A DNA stretch of 64,000 bases from Arcicella rigui (GCF_034929435.1 NZ_JAYFUM010000017.1:62001-126000), one strand, 5' to 3'. Shown: positions 44,779 through 53,625, counted from the first letter of the stretch. Numbers and translations are program-made. Notes: generated by a model not told the origin, from the letters alone.

Positions 44779-45438
44779 TTATTCCTTTTTCTCATAATAA
44801 GGAATTTCAGCAGGTACTTCGATTACAGGCGGTTTCCAACCGATTTTCTTGCCAAATTTAAAAGTAAGTCCAGCACTTAATCCGATTATACTCGAAAATC
44901 CATCTTTTCCATAGATGATACCCGTTTGTTTCAACTTCACAAACAGTCCCATTCTATCGGCATTATCTTGAAAATGTATCCCCACAGTTGGCGAAAATCC
45001 CCAATTTATACTATTTCCAGAAGGCATTTTTGGGGTATAGCGAAGATAGTCTGGGTCAACTTTACTGCCATATTGGGTAAAGTACACACCCGTTTCTAAA
45101 CCCACAAAAGGTTTAATAAACTTTTTATTCCACAAATAATACTCCCCGCCAAAAGAAACAGGAATAACTCTTTTGAAGTAATAGCCATATATTATCGTGC
45201 TATAATCGAATCTTGATTTCACCGCCAAGGATACACGCATATCGTTTATGCCAGTACTTGCCACAATTTTGAAGCGTTCAGAAACATATTGGCGAAGGCT
45301 AATATCAAAGCCCGAACCTGTATAATCGGGTTCATCGCTCGAAAAATGTTCAGTAACATAACTAAACCCAGTACCCACTTGAATCTGTGCATTAATGCAG
45401 AAAGGAAAAAAAATCAACAGCAGTAGTAGTTTTTTCAT
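44779..45438 (-). CDS. Outer-membrane beta-barrel protein
   Basis: This 219-residue exported protein has a signal peptide (about 1-17, ending CINAQ). Then come repeated amphipathic strands with aromatic girdle residues (GTGFSYVTEHF, FKIVASTGINDMRV, VGIHFQDNADRMGLFVKLKQTG, SIIGLSAGLTFKFGKKIG). The tail (KPPVIEVPAEIPYYEKKE) is polar and may lie in the periplasm. No specific family is recognised beyond the general small-barrel type. It converges with the AlbA_2 gene with zero gap. Confidence 0.75.
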   Translation of the reverse strand: MKKLLLLLIFFPFCINAQIQVGTGFSYVTEHFSSDEPDYTGSGFDISLRQYVSERFKIVASTGINDMRVSLAVKSRFDYSTIIYGYYFKRVIPVSFGGEYYLWNKKFIKPFVGLETGVYFTQYGSKVDPDYLRYTPKMPSGNSINWGFSPTVGIHFQDNADRMGLFVKLKQTGIIYGKDGFSSIIGLSAGLTFKFGKKIGWKPPVIEVPAEIPYYEKKE

Positions 45439-45500
45439 ATCGTTTTGGGTTATACATAACGAATATACATCTTTTTATTAAATTTAGTTGTTTGTTTGTC

Positions 45501-45629
45501 AGTTCTTTAGCTTAAATATTTTTGCTTTAGAAAGACTGATGTATTAAAGAACTATAAATGAAAATTAATATGCAGTTCTTTTGAGATTGGTTGACATTTT
45601 TTGCAAATTTGTAAAAAATGTCAACCAAT
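45501..45629 (+). promoter_or_regulatory. Palindromic operator/promoter region of the XRE-ImmA/PIN pair
   Basis: A 17-bp arm, ATTGGTTGACATTTTTT (45586-45602), is perfectly repeated inverted at 45613-45629 around a near-palindromic core (CAAATTTG, 45604-45611), giving an almost perfect 44-bp palindrome that ends 11 nt before the start codon. Upstream, AGTTCTTTA occurs at 45501-45509, inverted at 45545-45553, and again as AGTTCTTT at 45574-45581. The core resembles a -7 box. Autoregulation by the XRE domain is the likely use. Confidence 0.75.
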
Positions 45630-45640
45630 AAGCTATAAAG

Positions 45641-46687
45641 ATGAAAGAAATCGTGTCGCAAAAAATAAAGAATGCCAGAGTGATAAACGCTCTATCTCAA
45701 CAAGATTTGGCGGATATGATTGGAGTTTCAAAACAAATGATTAGTAAATACGAAAATGGGGATTCTATTCCAGCAAGTTCGTCACTAATTAAGTTGGCTA
45801 AGTCACTGAATGTGAAAGTCGATTATTTTTTCAGTACTAATAAAATTGAATTAGGAACAATTAATTTTAGAAAAAAGAGTAAGTTTTCAGTTAAAAAACA
45901 AAATGCTCTCAAAGAATTAATAAAGTTAAAATTAGAAAGTTATATTGAAACAGAAGAAATTCTTCAAATTGATTACTCGTTTGTAAATCCTTTAAAATCT
46001 CAACAAGTCAATAGTCTTGAAGAAGTTGAAACTGTAGTATTTGCATTGAGAAATGTGTGGCAAATAGGCTTAGACCCAATTCACAACATTATTCAATTGT
46101 TAGAAGATAATGAAATTAAAGTGCTTGAAATAGATGAAGAGGAAAACTTATTTGATGGTTTAGCGACTATTGTAAATGACAAATTTCCTGTTATTGTCAT
46201 TAATAAAAACTTTAATGTAGAAAGAAAGCGGTTTACTCTTCTTCATGAATTAGGTCATTTGTTGCTTGATTTACCAGAATGTGATGTAAAAACCATTGAA
46301 GCTTATTGTAATAGATTTGCAGCAGAGTTTTTATTTCCAATGAAATCAGTAATCAAAGAATTTGGAATAAAAAGAGATAATATCTCATTAACAGAGTTGA
46401 TAGAAGTACAGAAAAAGTATGGAATCAGTATTTCAGCTATTGTTTATCGGTTAGTTGACGCAGGAGTTTTTTCAGAAGGTAGGCAGGCAGAGTTTTACAA
46501 AAAAATAAATTTTAGCCCCGACCTCAAAAGAGAAGTCTATAAAGAAAGGTTTGAAACTCCTGAAAACTCTAATCGCTTTGAACAATTAGTATATAGAGCA
46601 TTATCGCAGGAATTAATAAGTTCAAGCAAAGCATCATCATTATTGAATGTAAATATCAACGTAATCAAAGAGCGGTCATTAATCTAA
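45641..46687 (+). CDS. XRE-type HTH fused to an ImmA/IrrE metallopeptidase
   Basis: This 348-residue protein has an N-terminal Cro/C1 helix-turn-helix (about 6-60, with LSQQDLADMIGVSKQMISKYENG). A linker follows, then an ImmA/IrrE zinc peptidase domain with HELGH at 202-206 and a later AYCNRFAAEFLFP helix. ImmA-type proteins cleave repressors or act as antitoxins of PIN/RES-type toxins. Here it lies 13 nt before a PIN-domain gene and behind a large palindrome, which points to a self-regulated toxin-antitoxin-like unit. Which partner is toxic is inferred, not shown. Confidence 0.88.
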   Translation: MKEIVSQKIKNARVINALSQQDLADMIGVSKQMISKYENGDSIPASSSLIKLAKSLNVKVDYFFSTNKIELGTINFRKKSKFSVKKQNALKELIKLKLESYIETEEILQIDYSFVNPLKSQQVNSLEEVETVVFALRNVWQIGLDPIHNIIQLLEDNEIKVLEIDEEENLFDGLATIVNDKFPVIVINKNFNVERKRFTLLHELGHLLLDLPECDVKTIEAYCNRFAAEFLFPMKSVIKEFGIKRDNISLTELIEVQKKYGISISAIVYRLVDAGVFSEGRQAEFYKKINFSPDLKREVYKERFETPENSNRFEQLVYRALSQELISSSKASSLLNVNINVIKERSLI

Positions 46688-46700
46688 TAATTCTACAAAA

Positions 46701-47216
46701 ATGAAGTTAATCATTAGTGATACCAATATTTTAATAGATTTGATACGCTTAGAACTTATTGATGTATTTTTTCAATTAGAAAATTTAGCTTTAAAGACTA
46801 CCGACTTTGTTTTTGAAGAGCTATTTGAAGAACAGAAATTAGTCTTTTCTATATTTATAAATGATGGAAAATTTGAAATTTTAGAATCTTTTGAGGATGA
46901 TTTATTACAAATAATGGATATTCAAGCTCGAACATCTGGTTTAAGTTTTGAAGACTGCTCGGTTTGGTATTTTGCAGAAAAATTGAATGGTATTCTTCTC
47001 ACTGGAGACGGAAAACTTAGGCGACAATCAAGTTTAAATGGAGTAGAAGTAAAAGGTATCTTATTTGTTTTCGATATATTACTTCTTCAAAACAAAATTA
47101 CTTTTGAGGATGCAATTGATAAACTAAATCAGTTATACCAGTTGAATACAAGACTACCGACTGTACCTAAAAATCAGCGGATTGAATTTTGGTCTAAAAG
47201 ACAACACATTGATTAG
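46701..47216 (+). CDS. PIN-domain-like ribonuclease, probable toxin of the XRE-ImmA pair
   Basis: This 171-residue protein has the PIN fold pattern. The N-terminal SDTNILIDLI carries D7, followed by the acidic FEELFEE (about 38-44), SFEDCSVWYFAEK with D85, and LLTGDGKLRR with D103. These acidic positions match the metal-binding set of VapC-like RNases. The C-terminal 50 residues are an added helical tail (QLYQLNTRLPTVPKNQRIEF). It is co-transcribed with the XRE-ImmA gene and closed by a strong terminator. Confidence 0.78.
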   Translation: MKLIISDTNILIDLIRLELIDVFFQLENLALKTTDFVFEELFEEQKLVFSIFINDGKFEILESFEDDLLQIMDIQARTSGLSFEDCSVWYFAEKLNGILLTGDGKLRRQSSLNGVEVKGILFVFDILLLQNKITFEDAIDKLNQLYQLNTRLPTVPKNQRIEFWSKRQHID

Positions 47217-47245
47217 TTTTAAATCAAAGGAAAATAACAACACTC

Positions 47246-47273
47246 AGCCCATGCCAAAAACATGGGCTTTTTT
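47246..47273 (+). terminator. Terminator of the XRE-ImmA/PIN operon
   Basis: AGCCCATG (47246-47253) pairs with CATGGGCT (47261-47268) around a 7-nt loop, followed by a T-run to 47273. An ATG inside the right arm (47262) is in frame with uvrA but is unlikely to be used. Confidence 0.9.
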
Positions 47274-47327
47274 GGTAACTTTACTCTTGTATTCCGTGTT
47301 AAATTTATATCACGATTTTCAACAATT

Positions 47328-50165
47328 ATGCCCGACAACAAACATTCTGATATTACAGGTTACGAACAAATTGAGATTCTCGGTGCAAGAGAACATAACC
47401 TTAAAAATATTGATTTAACCATTCCTCGCAATAAACTTGTAGTCTTCACTGGAATTTCTGGCTCTGGAAAGTCTTCTTTGGCTTTTGATACCATTTATGC
47501 CGAAGGGCAGCGTCGTTATATGGAAAGCTTTTCGGCTTATGCTCGTAGCTTTTTGGGTAATATGGAACGCCCCGATGTGGATAAAATCAATGGACTTTCG
47601 CCCGTAATTTCTATTGAACAAAAAACTACTTCTAAAAACCCTCGCTCTACGGTTGGTACGGTTACGGAAATTTACGATTTCATGCGTTTATTGTTTGCTC
47701 GTGCGGCGGAGGCTTTTAGCTACGTAACGGGCGAAAGAATGATTAAGCAGTCTATCGACCAAATCATTGAAGTAATCTTGCAAGATTATCAAAATCAGAA
47801 ATTGATTTTGCTCGCTCCAGTCGTAAAGGGTAGAAAAGGTCATTACCGTGAACTCTTCGTACAAATTGCCAAATTGGGTTATACCAAAGTAAGAGTGGAT
47901 GGCGTAGTGATGGACATTCAGCCAAAAATGCAACTCGACCGTTTCAAAATTCACGATATTGAAATTGTTGTTGATAGAATTATCGTAAAAACAGAAGAAC
48001 GTTTTCGTTTGTCGCAATCCGTTCAAACTGCCTTGAATCAAGGAAAAGGTTTGATGATGACTCGTGATGAAAAAGGAGAAGTACGAAATTTTTCAAAGTA
48101 CTTGATGGACCCAATTTCGGGTATTTCTTACGACGAACCTTCGCCGAATAATTTCTCGTTTAACTCGCCTTATGGCTGGTGTTCTACTTGTCAGGGCTTG
48201 GGGAAAGTAGAAGAAATTACCGAAGAATCTATTTTGCCAGATAAAACACTCAGTATCAGCAAAGGAGCAATTGCACCTTTGGGCGAGTACCGTGATATGT
48301 GGATTTTCAAGCAATTAGAAGTATTACTGAAACCATACAAAGTAAATCTGACGACTCCCTTAGAAAAGTTTCCAGAAGAAGCCATCAAAATTATGTTGTA
48401 TGGCACAGATGAACCCGTGCCAGTTCCTTCAAAAAAATACGAAGGAACAGACTGGAATACCAAGTACGAAGGCATTATTGTTTTCTTGAAGCGTCAGCAA
48501 GAAACAGGTTCAGAAAAAATTCAAGAGTGGCTGAAAGACTTTATGGTCGTGAATACTTGTCCAGATTGTAAAGGGCTACGTTTGAAAAAAGAATCGCTTC
48601 ATTTTAAGATTGATAAAAAAAATATTGCCCAATTAGCAGAATTGGACATCGCTGAATTGGCGGAGTGGTTTGTAGGTTTAGAAGACCGCATGAACGAACG
48701 CCAAAATGTAATTGCCAAAGAGATTTTGAAAGAAATCAGAAAAAGAATTGGTTTCTTAACAGGCATTGGATTGGAGTACTTAACGCTCAATCGTTCACTA
48801 AGAACATTATCGGGTGGCGAAGCACAGCGTATTCGTTTGGCAACGCAAATCGGTACGCAATTGACCAACGTTTTGTACATCATGGATGAGCCAAGTATTG
48901 GTTTGCATCAGCGAGACAATGTAAAATTGATTCAAGCCTTGAAAGATTTACGAGATTTGGGCAATTCAATTTTAGTAGTTGAACACGACAAAGACATGAT
49001 GTTGGCTTCTGATTATGTAGTTGATATTGGACCAGGAGCGGGTCGTCATGGTGGTTCGATTGTTGGACAAGGAACGCCTGAAGAATTTTTAAAGAATAAT
49101 TCAACAACGGCTAAATTCTTGAGCGGAGAAATTGGGATAGGAGTACCCAAACAACGCAGAAAAGGCAATGGTAATTTCTTGATAATCAAAGGAGCAACAG
49201 GCAATAATTTAAAAAATGTCACGCTAAAATTACCGCTTGGAAAAATGATTTCGGTAACGGGTGTAAGTGGTTCTGGGAAATCTTCGTTGATTCACGATAC
49301 CATGTACCCGATTTTGAATCGCCATTTTTTCAATGCAAAACGTGAGCCGATGCCTCATAAATCGGTAGAAGGTTTAGAGCATTTGGATAAAGTAATAGAA
49401 GTGGACCAGTCGCCAATTGGTAGAACGCCACGTTCAAATCCTGCTACTTATACAGGAATGTTTACGGACATTCGTACACTTTTTGCTGAATTGCCTGAGT
49501 CAAAAATCAGAGGCTACAAAGCTGGGCGTTTTAGTTTTAACGTAAAAGGCGGTCGCTGCGAAGATTGTGAAGGAGCAGGCATGAAGAAAATAGAAATGGA
49601 ATTTTTGCCAGATGTACACGTAGCTTGCGAAACCTGTAAAGGAAAACGTTTCAATCGTGAGACTTTAGAAGTACGTTTCAAAGGAAAATCTATCGCAGAT
49701 GTATTGGACATGACCGTAGAACAAGCCGTAGAATACTTTGAAAATCAGCCAAAAATTGCTCGAAAAGTACAAATGTTAAAAGAAGTAGGTCTGGGCTACA
49801 TTACAATTGGTCAACAAGCGACAACACTTTCGGGTGGCGAAGCACAAAGAGTAAAATTAGCCGAAGAACTTTCAAAAAGAGATACGGGCAAAACCATGTA
49901 TATTTTGGATGAACCTACCACAGGTTTACACTTTCAAGATATTAAAGCATTACTGGAAGTACTCGACCGTTTGGCGGATAAAGGCAACACTGTATTGATT
50001 ATTGAGCATAATTTAGATGTAATAAAAGTATCAGACCACATCATTGACGTTGGTCCAGAAGGTGGTCAAAAAGGTGGACAAATCATCGCCGAAGGCACAC
50101 CCGAACAAGTAGCCAAAGTAAAAGGCAGCCACACAGCGAGGTTTTTGAAAGATGAATTGGTTTGA
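47328..50165 (+). CDS. uvrA: UvrA excinuclease ATPase subunit, second paralogue
   Basis: This 945-residue protein is close to the usual UvrA length. Walker A GISGSGKSS is at 42-50, with a second cassette motif GVSGSGKSS in the C-terminal half, and LSGGEAQR signatures in both. The C-terminal zinc module is C744, C747, C767, C770. The start at 47328 is chosen because the longer in-frame alternative (47262) begins inside the preceding terminator and adds an unrelated hydrophobic segment. This copy looks like the main Bacteroidota UvrA. The copy at 1878 is the divergent one (judged by motif wording only). Confidence 0.94.
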   Translation: MPDNKHSDITGYEQIEILGAREHNLKNIDLTIPRNKLVVFTGISGSGKSSLAFDTIYAEGQRRYMESFSAYARSFLGNMERPDVDKINGLSPVISIEQKTTSKNPRSTVGTVTEIYDFMRLLFARAAEAFSYVTGERMIKQSIDQIIEVILQDYQNQKLILLAPVVKGRKGHYRELFVQIAKLGYTKVRVDGVVMDIQPKMQLDRFKIHDIEIVVDRIIVKTEERFRLSQSVQTALNQGKGLMMTRDEKGEVRNFSKYLMDPISGISYDEPSPNNFSFNSPYGWCSTCQGLGKVEEITEESILPDKTLSISKGAIAPLGEYRDMWIFKQLEVLLKPYKVNLTTPLEKFPEEAIKIMLYGTDEPVPVPSKKYEGTDWNTKYEGIIVFLKRQQETGSEKIQEWLKDFMVVNTCPDCKGLRLKKESLHFKIDKKNIAQLAELDIAELAEWFVGLEDRMNERQNVIAKEILKEIRKRIGFLTGIGLEYLTLNRSLRTLSGGEAQRIRLATQIGTQLTNVLYIMDEPSIGLHQRDNVKLIQALKDLRDLGNSILVVEHDKDMMLASDYVVDIGPGAGRHGGSIVGQGTPEEFLKNNSTTAKFLSGEIGIGVPKQRRKGNGNFLIIKGATGNNLKNVTLKLPLGKMISVTGVSGSGKSSLIHDTMYPILNRHFFNAKREPMPHKSVEGLEHLDKVIEVDQSPIGRTPRSNPATYTGMFTDIRTLFAELPESKIRGYKAGRFSFNVKGGRCEDCEGAGMKKIEMEFLPDVHVACETCKGKRFNRETLEVRFKGKSIADVLDMTVEQAVEYFENQPKIARKVQMLKEVGLGYITIGQQATTLSGGEAQRVKLAEELSKRDTGKTMYILDEPTTGLHFQDIKALLEVLDRLADKGNTVLIIEHNLDVIKVSDHIIDVGPEGGQKGGQIIAEGTPEQVAKVKGSHTARFLKDELV

Positions 50166-50181
50166 GGGAGAAGTGTTCGCT

Positions 50182-50219
50182 GTTCTTGTTCGGCTGTGTC
50201 TTCGCAGCCGAACAAGAAC
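50182..50219. repeat. Perfect 15-bp hairpin after uvrA
   Basis: GTTCTTGTTCGGCTG (50182-50196) pairs with CAGCCGAACAAGAAC (50205-50219), with an 8-nt loop and no U-tract. Confidence 0.75.
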
Positions 50220-50312
50220 TTGTTATTTCAGACATCTATTTTTAAAATAAATAACAGTTTTAATTTTCAATAAGATTTGTTATGTTTATGTACATAATCA
50301 TCTGAGAATCAA

Positions 50313-50849
50313 ATGAGAAATTCACGAGTTTTAGATAAAAGGGCAAATGGAAAAGGTCGCCATTATTCTCATGGAGACAATCTCTCCAAAACTTCTATTG
50401 AAGTTACTGAAAGAGTAATTTCAAGAAATGATTTGCCAGACCTCAACTTTATTGCTAAACCAAGTATTTTCAAAGGGCGGAAAAGAAAGCCTTTTACTGT
50501 TTCTAAAAGTTCAATATCTAATTTTAAAAATAACTCGGGTGTCAATCAAAAAAGTATTGCAACGATTGTTCCTTCAAAAATTGTAGAAATCAATCAGCAA
50601 AAATTTGTTATGGAATGTTTGATTGATAAAAGCAATGAAATTTATGAGCTTAGAGAATTTCCTATTATCCTTTTCGAAAAGTATAAAGGATTAAAAGAAG
50701 GTTCAATATTTAATTTGAACATCTACCAATTACCAAATAATATCCATATAGAAATCAGTGATTTAAACGATTCGTCTTTGGAAGCTTTGTTTGATACATC
50801 TAAGCTCTTCGACGATTTAGAAGATTTTGAAAATATACACTTTCAGTAA
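50313..50849 (+). CDS. Unrecognised 178-aa protein coupled to an MBL-fold hydrolase
   Basis: I do not recognise a family. The N-terminal third is basic and low in hydrophobics (MRNSRVLDKRANGKGRHYS, later FKGRKRKPF), as in disordered nucleic-acid-binding tails. The middle (about 90-150: SKIVEINQQKFVMECLID, then EGSIFNLNIYQLPNN) looks like a small beta-barrel. Its pattern resembles DUF3006, a short protein often found beside ComEC-like hydrolases. The tail is acidic (FDDLEDFENIHFQ). It starts 16 nt before the MBL gene, so the two are probably co-expressed. The DUF3006 comparison is only by eye. Confidence 0.6.
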   Translation: MRNSRVLDKRANGKGRHYSHGDNLSKTSIEVTERVISRNDLPDLNFIAKPSIFKGRKRKPFTVSKSSISNFKNNSGVNQKSIATIVPSKIVEINQQKFVMECLIDKSNEIYELREFPIILFEKYKGLKEGSIFNLNIYQLPNNIHIEISDLNDSSLEALFDTSKLFDDLEDFENIHFQ

Positions 50850-50865
50850 AATAATACCCTATTAG

Positions 50866-51897
50866 ATGTTATCTGTAACTTTTAAAAATGTTGGACAAGG
50901 AGATTCAATTATCATAGAGTGGGAAGATAATCAGAAAACAAAAGTCGGAATTATTGATTGCAATTTATTCAATCATCAAAACCCAATTCTTGACCATATC
51001 AAAGCTTCAAATTATCAAGAAATTGATTTTATCATACTTTCACATCCTCACTATGACCATTTTTCGGGCTTTAATCAATTATTGGATTATTGTCTTGCCC
51101 ATCGTATCATTATTCATAAATTTTTGCATACCTCTCAGCAAACTCCTGACTATTTAAAAGCAGCTAACAAAACCTTTATTGCACAAAGAGAATTAGCCAC
51201 TTTATTCAAAAACGTTCGGCAATTATGGAAAGTGGATAAGATTATTCTACAACAAGGCTATATTGACGACATGACAAGGGATTTAGCCTTGAACACTGAT
51301 ATTTATCTCAAAATTCTTGCTCCCACTACATTAGAATTCGATTCATATATTTCGAATATCAATGTAACAAGTAATGAAGAAAATATTCATAGTAATGCCA
51401 ATGCTAATTGGCTGTCAACTTTTCTGAAAATATACACCTCTGAATGGCAAATTTTATTGACTTCTGATGTTGAAAAGAAAGTATTAAATCGTTGGAAAAA
51501 TAATCCTACGGAGTTTGCAAGTCAACAATTATTTTTAGCTCAAAGCCCTCATCATGGAGCTAAAGGAAATCACAGTAAAGCTTTTTGGAAACAATTCATA
51601 CCAAGTAATGGTAGTAAAATCGTCATTTCAGTAGGTGAAAATTCGTATCAACATCCTTCCAAGGAAACATTGAAGTATTTTACTTCCAAAGGTTTTCAGG
51701 TACTGACTACACAAGAAGGAGAAATACTATCCAGTAGTACAATTCATACAAGTCAACTTTTAGATATTTTTAGTAAAAAAAGAGCTGCCATTCAAGCTAA
51801 GGACGTTTGCTTTAAGATTAGTCAAAGTGGTGAAATCAACTTATTGTCCCAAACCCCCCAAAAAAACAATCATGAAAATAGACATCAAAGACTTTGA
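50866..51897 (+). CDS. Stand-alone ComEC-like metallo-beta-lactamase-fold hydrolase
   Basis: This 343-residue protein has no signal peptide or membrane segment. It begins with the ComEC/Rec2-type motif VGQGDS (9-14). The metal-binding HxHxDH is SHPHYDHFSG (H60, H62, D64, H65). Further ligands are probably D in LLTSDVE and H in SPHHGAKGNH. It is like the soluble C-terminal hydrolase domain of ComEC, which is thought to degrade one DNA strand, but here it is free and paired with the 178-aa gene. Its last 26 bases overlap the ppk2 start. A role in nucleic-acid processing or defence is inference. Confidence 0.82.
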   Translation: MLSVTFKNVGQGDSIIIEWEDNQKTKVGIIDCNLFNHQNPILDHIKASNYQEIDFIILSHPHYDHFSGFNQLLDYCLAHRIIIHKFLHTSQQTPDYLKAANKTFIAQRELATLFKNVRQLWKVDKIILQQGYIDDMTRDLALNTDIYLKILAPTTLEFDSYISNINVTSNEENIHSNANANWLSTFLKIYTSEWQILLTSDVEKKVLNRWKNNPTEFASQQLFLAQSPHHGAKGNHSKAFWKQFIPSNGSKIVISVGENSYQHPSKETLKYFTSKGFQVLTTQEGEILSSSTIHTSQLLDIFSKKRAAIQAKDVCFKISQSGEINLLSQTPQKNNHENRHQRL

Positions 51898-52756
51898 GTA
51901 CAACGGTGAAAAGAAGTTTAAAATCAAAAACTCGCCTACAAAAATTAAGGATTATTATGAATCTGCGGAGGAGTATGAGCTGATGATGGCGGAGATTAAA
52001 GATAAAATTGATAAACGCCAAAGTATGATGTATGCCGATAGTCGTTATGCAATGTTAATGATTATTCAAGCTTCGGATGCGGCAGGGAAGGATGGAACGG
52101 TTCGTGCGGTACTTTCGGGAATTAATCCTGCGGGTATTTCTGTACATAGTTTTAAAAGACCAACTCAGGAAGAATTGGACCATGATTTTATGTGGCGAAA
52201 TGTCTTGAAAATGCCAGAAAGAGGAAAAATGGTTTTTCATAATCGCTCGTATTATGAAGAATTATTGGTGGTAAAGGTTCATCCTGAATTGTTGAAAAAT
52301 TCACAAAAAATACCCAAAGAATTTACGAAAGATTTAGATAAAGTATGGGAACAACGCTATGAAGATATTCGGAATTATGAAAAATACTTGAACAGAAATG
52401 GTACAGTAGTGTTGAAATTTTACTTAAATGTGTCTAAAAAAGTACAGGCTGAACGCTTGATTGAACGTATCAAAGACCCAACTAAAAACTGGAAATTTGA
52501 AGAAGGCGACGTGAAAGAGCGTGAGTTTTGGAACGAATATCAAGCGGCTTATGAAGAAATGGTAAACCAAACTGCCGCCAAACACGCTCCTTGGTATGTT
52601 GTGCCAGCAGATGATAAAAAGAATATGCGACTCATCGTTAGCAGTATTATTTTACATCATATCAAGGAATTAGATATTCAGTTTCCAGAGGCGGATTTAG
52701 CTCGACAGGCTACTTTGCTTCAACTCATCAAGGTAATCGAGCAACAAAATGAATAG
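51872..52756 (+). CDS. ppk2: Polyphosphate kinase 2 family protein
   Basis: This 294-residue cytoplasmic kinase transfers phosphate between polyphosphate and nucleotides. Walker A-like QASDAAGKDGTV is followed by the SGINPAGISVHSFKRPTQEELDHDFMWR region, the FHNRSYYEE lid motif (normally FDRSWY-like) and an RxKDPxKxWK-like block (ERIKDPTKNWKF). The ATG at 51872 fits the family N-terminus and lies inside the end of the preceding gene. Whether it favours ADP or AMP cannot be told. Confidence 0.92.
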   Translation: MKIDIKDFEYNGEKKFKIKNSPTKIKDYYESAEEYELMMAEIKDKIDKRQSMMYADSRYAMLMIIQASDAAGKDGTVRAVLSGINPAGISVHSFKRPTQEELDHDFMWRNVLKMPERGKMVFHNRSYYEELLVVKVHPELLKNSQKIPKEFTKDLDKVWEQRYEDIRNYEKYLNRNGTVVLKFYLNVSKKVQAERLIERIKDPTKNWKFEEGDVKEREFWNEYQAAYEEMVNQTAAKHAPWYVVPADDKKNMRLIVSSIILHHIKELDIQFPEADLARQATLLQLIKVIEQQNE

Positions 52757-52809
52757 GCGAATGTGAAACTATTTTGGTAAATTGCAGGCTTAAATACAAA
52801 AAGATTACC

Positions 52810-53529
52810 ATGCGACTGAATTTCAAGGACTTAATTATATTTGAGAACGAAGATTATATTATTATCAACAAACCTCCATACATTGCTTCATTAGACGAGC
52901 GTCAGGCTGATAATTCGCAGAGTATTTTGCGATTGGCAAAAGAGTACTCAGACGACGCTCAGTTGGCTCACCGTTTGGATAAAGAAACTTCTGGTGCTTT
53001 GGCAATTGCCAAAAATCCTGCGGCGTACCGTCATTTAGCCATGCAATTTGAACACCGTCAAGTAGAAAAACGCTATCATGCTGTCGTAAATGGTGCTCAT
53101 GATTTTGAAATGATTTCTGTTTATTTGCCTATCGCTCAGAAAAGAGACGGAACGCAAGTAATGATTGACCGTCAGAAAGGAAAAGAGGCTGAAACAATAT
53201 TCAATTCTATCAAAGTATATCGTAACCATACCTTAGTAGAATGTATGCCTATCACGGGTAGAATGCACCAAATCAGGATTCACTTGGTATGCTTGAAAGC
53301 TCCTATTGTTTGCGATCCGACTTATGGTGGCGAATACATTTACTTGTCTGATTTAAAAAGAAAATTCAATCTGAAAAAAGATACCGACGAATTGCCTTTG
53401 ATGAAAAGAGTTGCTCTTCACTCTCGCTCACTTACTTTCAAGCTTTTAGATGGAGAAGTAATAAAAGTAGAAGCTCCCTATCCTAAAGATTTTGAGGTTT
53501 TGGTAAAGCAGTTGGATAAGTTTTCGTAA
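52810..53529 (+). CDS. RluA-family pseudouridine synthase
   Basis: This 239-residue enzyme isomerises uridine in rRNA or tRNA. The catalytic motif HRLDKETSG is at 54-62 with the nucleophile D57. The conserved KPPYIASL (about 21-28) and RMHQIRIHLV follow. There is no N-terminal S4 domain, unlike RluC/RluD, so it is the short form and its exact target is unclear. The start is the ATG at 52810. An in-frame TTG upstream adds 12 unconserved residues. Its stop codon overlaps the -7 box of the tRNA gene. Confidence 0.9.
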   Translation: MRLNFKDLIIFENEDYIIINKPPYIASLDERQADNSQSILRLAKEYSDDAQLAHRLDKETSGALAIAKNPAAYRHLAMQFEHRQVEKRYHAVVNGAHDFEMISVYLPIAQKRDGTQVMIDRQKGKEAETIFNSIKVYRNHTLVECMPITGRMHQIRIHLVCLKAPIVCDPTYGGEYIYLSDLKRKFNLKKDTDELPLMKRVALHSRSLTFKLLDGEVIKVEAPYPKDFEVLVKQLDKFS

Positions 53530-53534
53530 TTTTG
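53527..53534 (+). promoter_or_regulatory. Candidate tRNA-Arg promoter -7 box overlapping the RluA stop codon
   Basis: TAATTTTG matches TAnnTTTG, lies 19 nt before the tRNA 5' end, and includes the TAA stop of the pseudouridine synthase. A TTTG element (53499-53502) is 24 nt upstream, slightly far. Confidence 0.5.
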
Positions 53535-53553
53535 CCCACATCTCAGAAAACAT

Positions 53554-53625
53554 GGCTTCGTAGTTCAATGGATAGAATGTAGGTTTCCGGTACCTAAGAT
53601 GAAGGTTCGATTCCTTCCGAGGCTA
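53554..53625 (+). tRNA. tRNA-Arg, anticodon CCG
   Basis: A full cloverleaf can be drawn. The acceptor GGCTTCG pairs with CGAGGCT (with wobble pairs), the D-arm is GTTC/GAAT, and the anticodon stem TAGGT/ACCTA closes the loop TTCCGGT with anticodon CCG (reads CGG, Arg). The T-stem GAAGG/CCTTC closes TTCGATT. The discriminator is A and CCA is not encoded. An 18-bp terminator follows within 10 nt. Confidence 0.95.

Noticed and set aside
47262..47327. Upstream in-frame start of the second uvrA
   Set aside because: It lies inside the right arm of the PIN operon terminator and adds a hydrophobic segment absent from UvrA. The ATG at 47328 fits the family.
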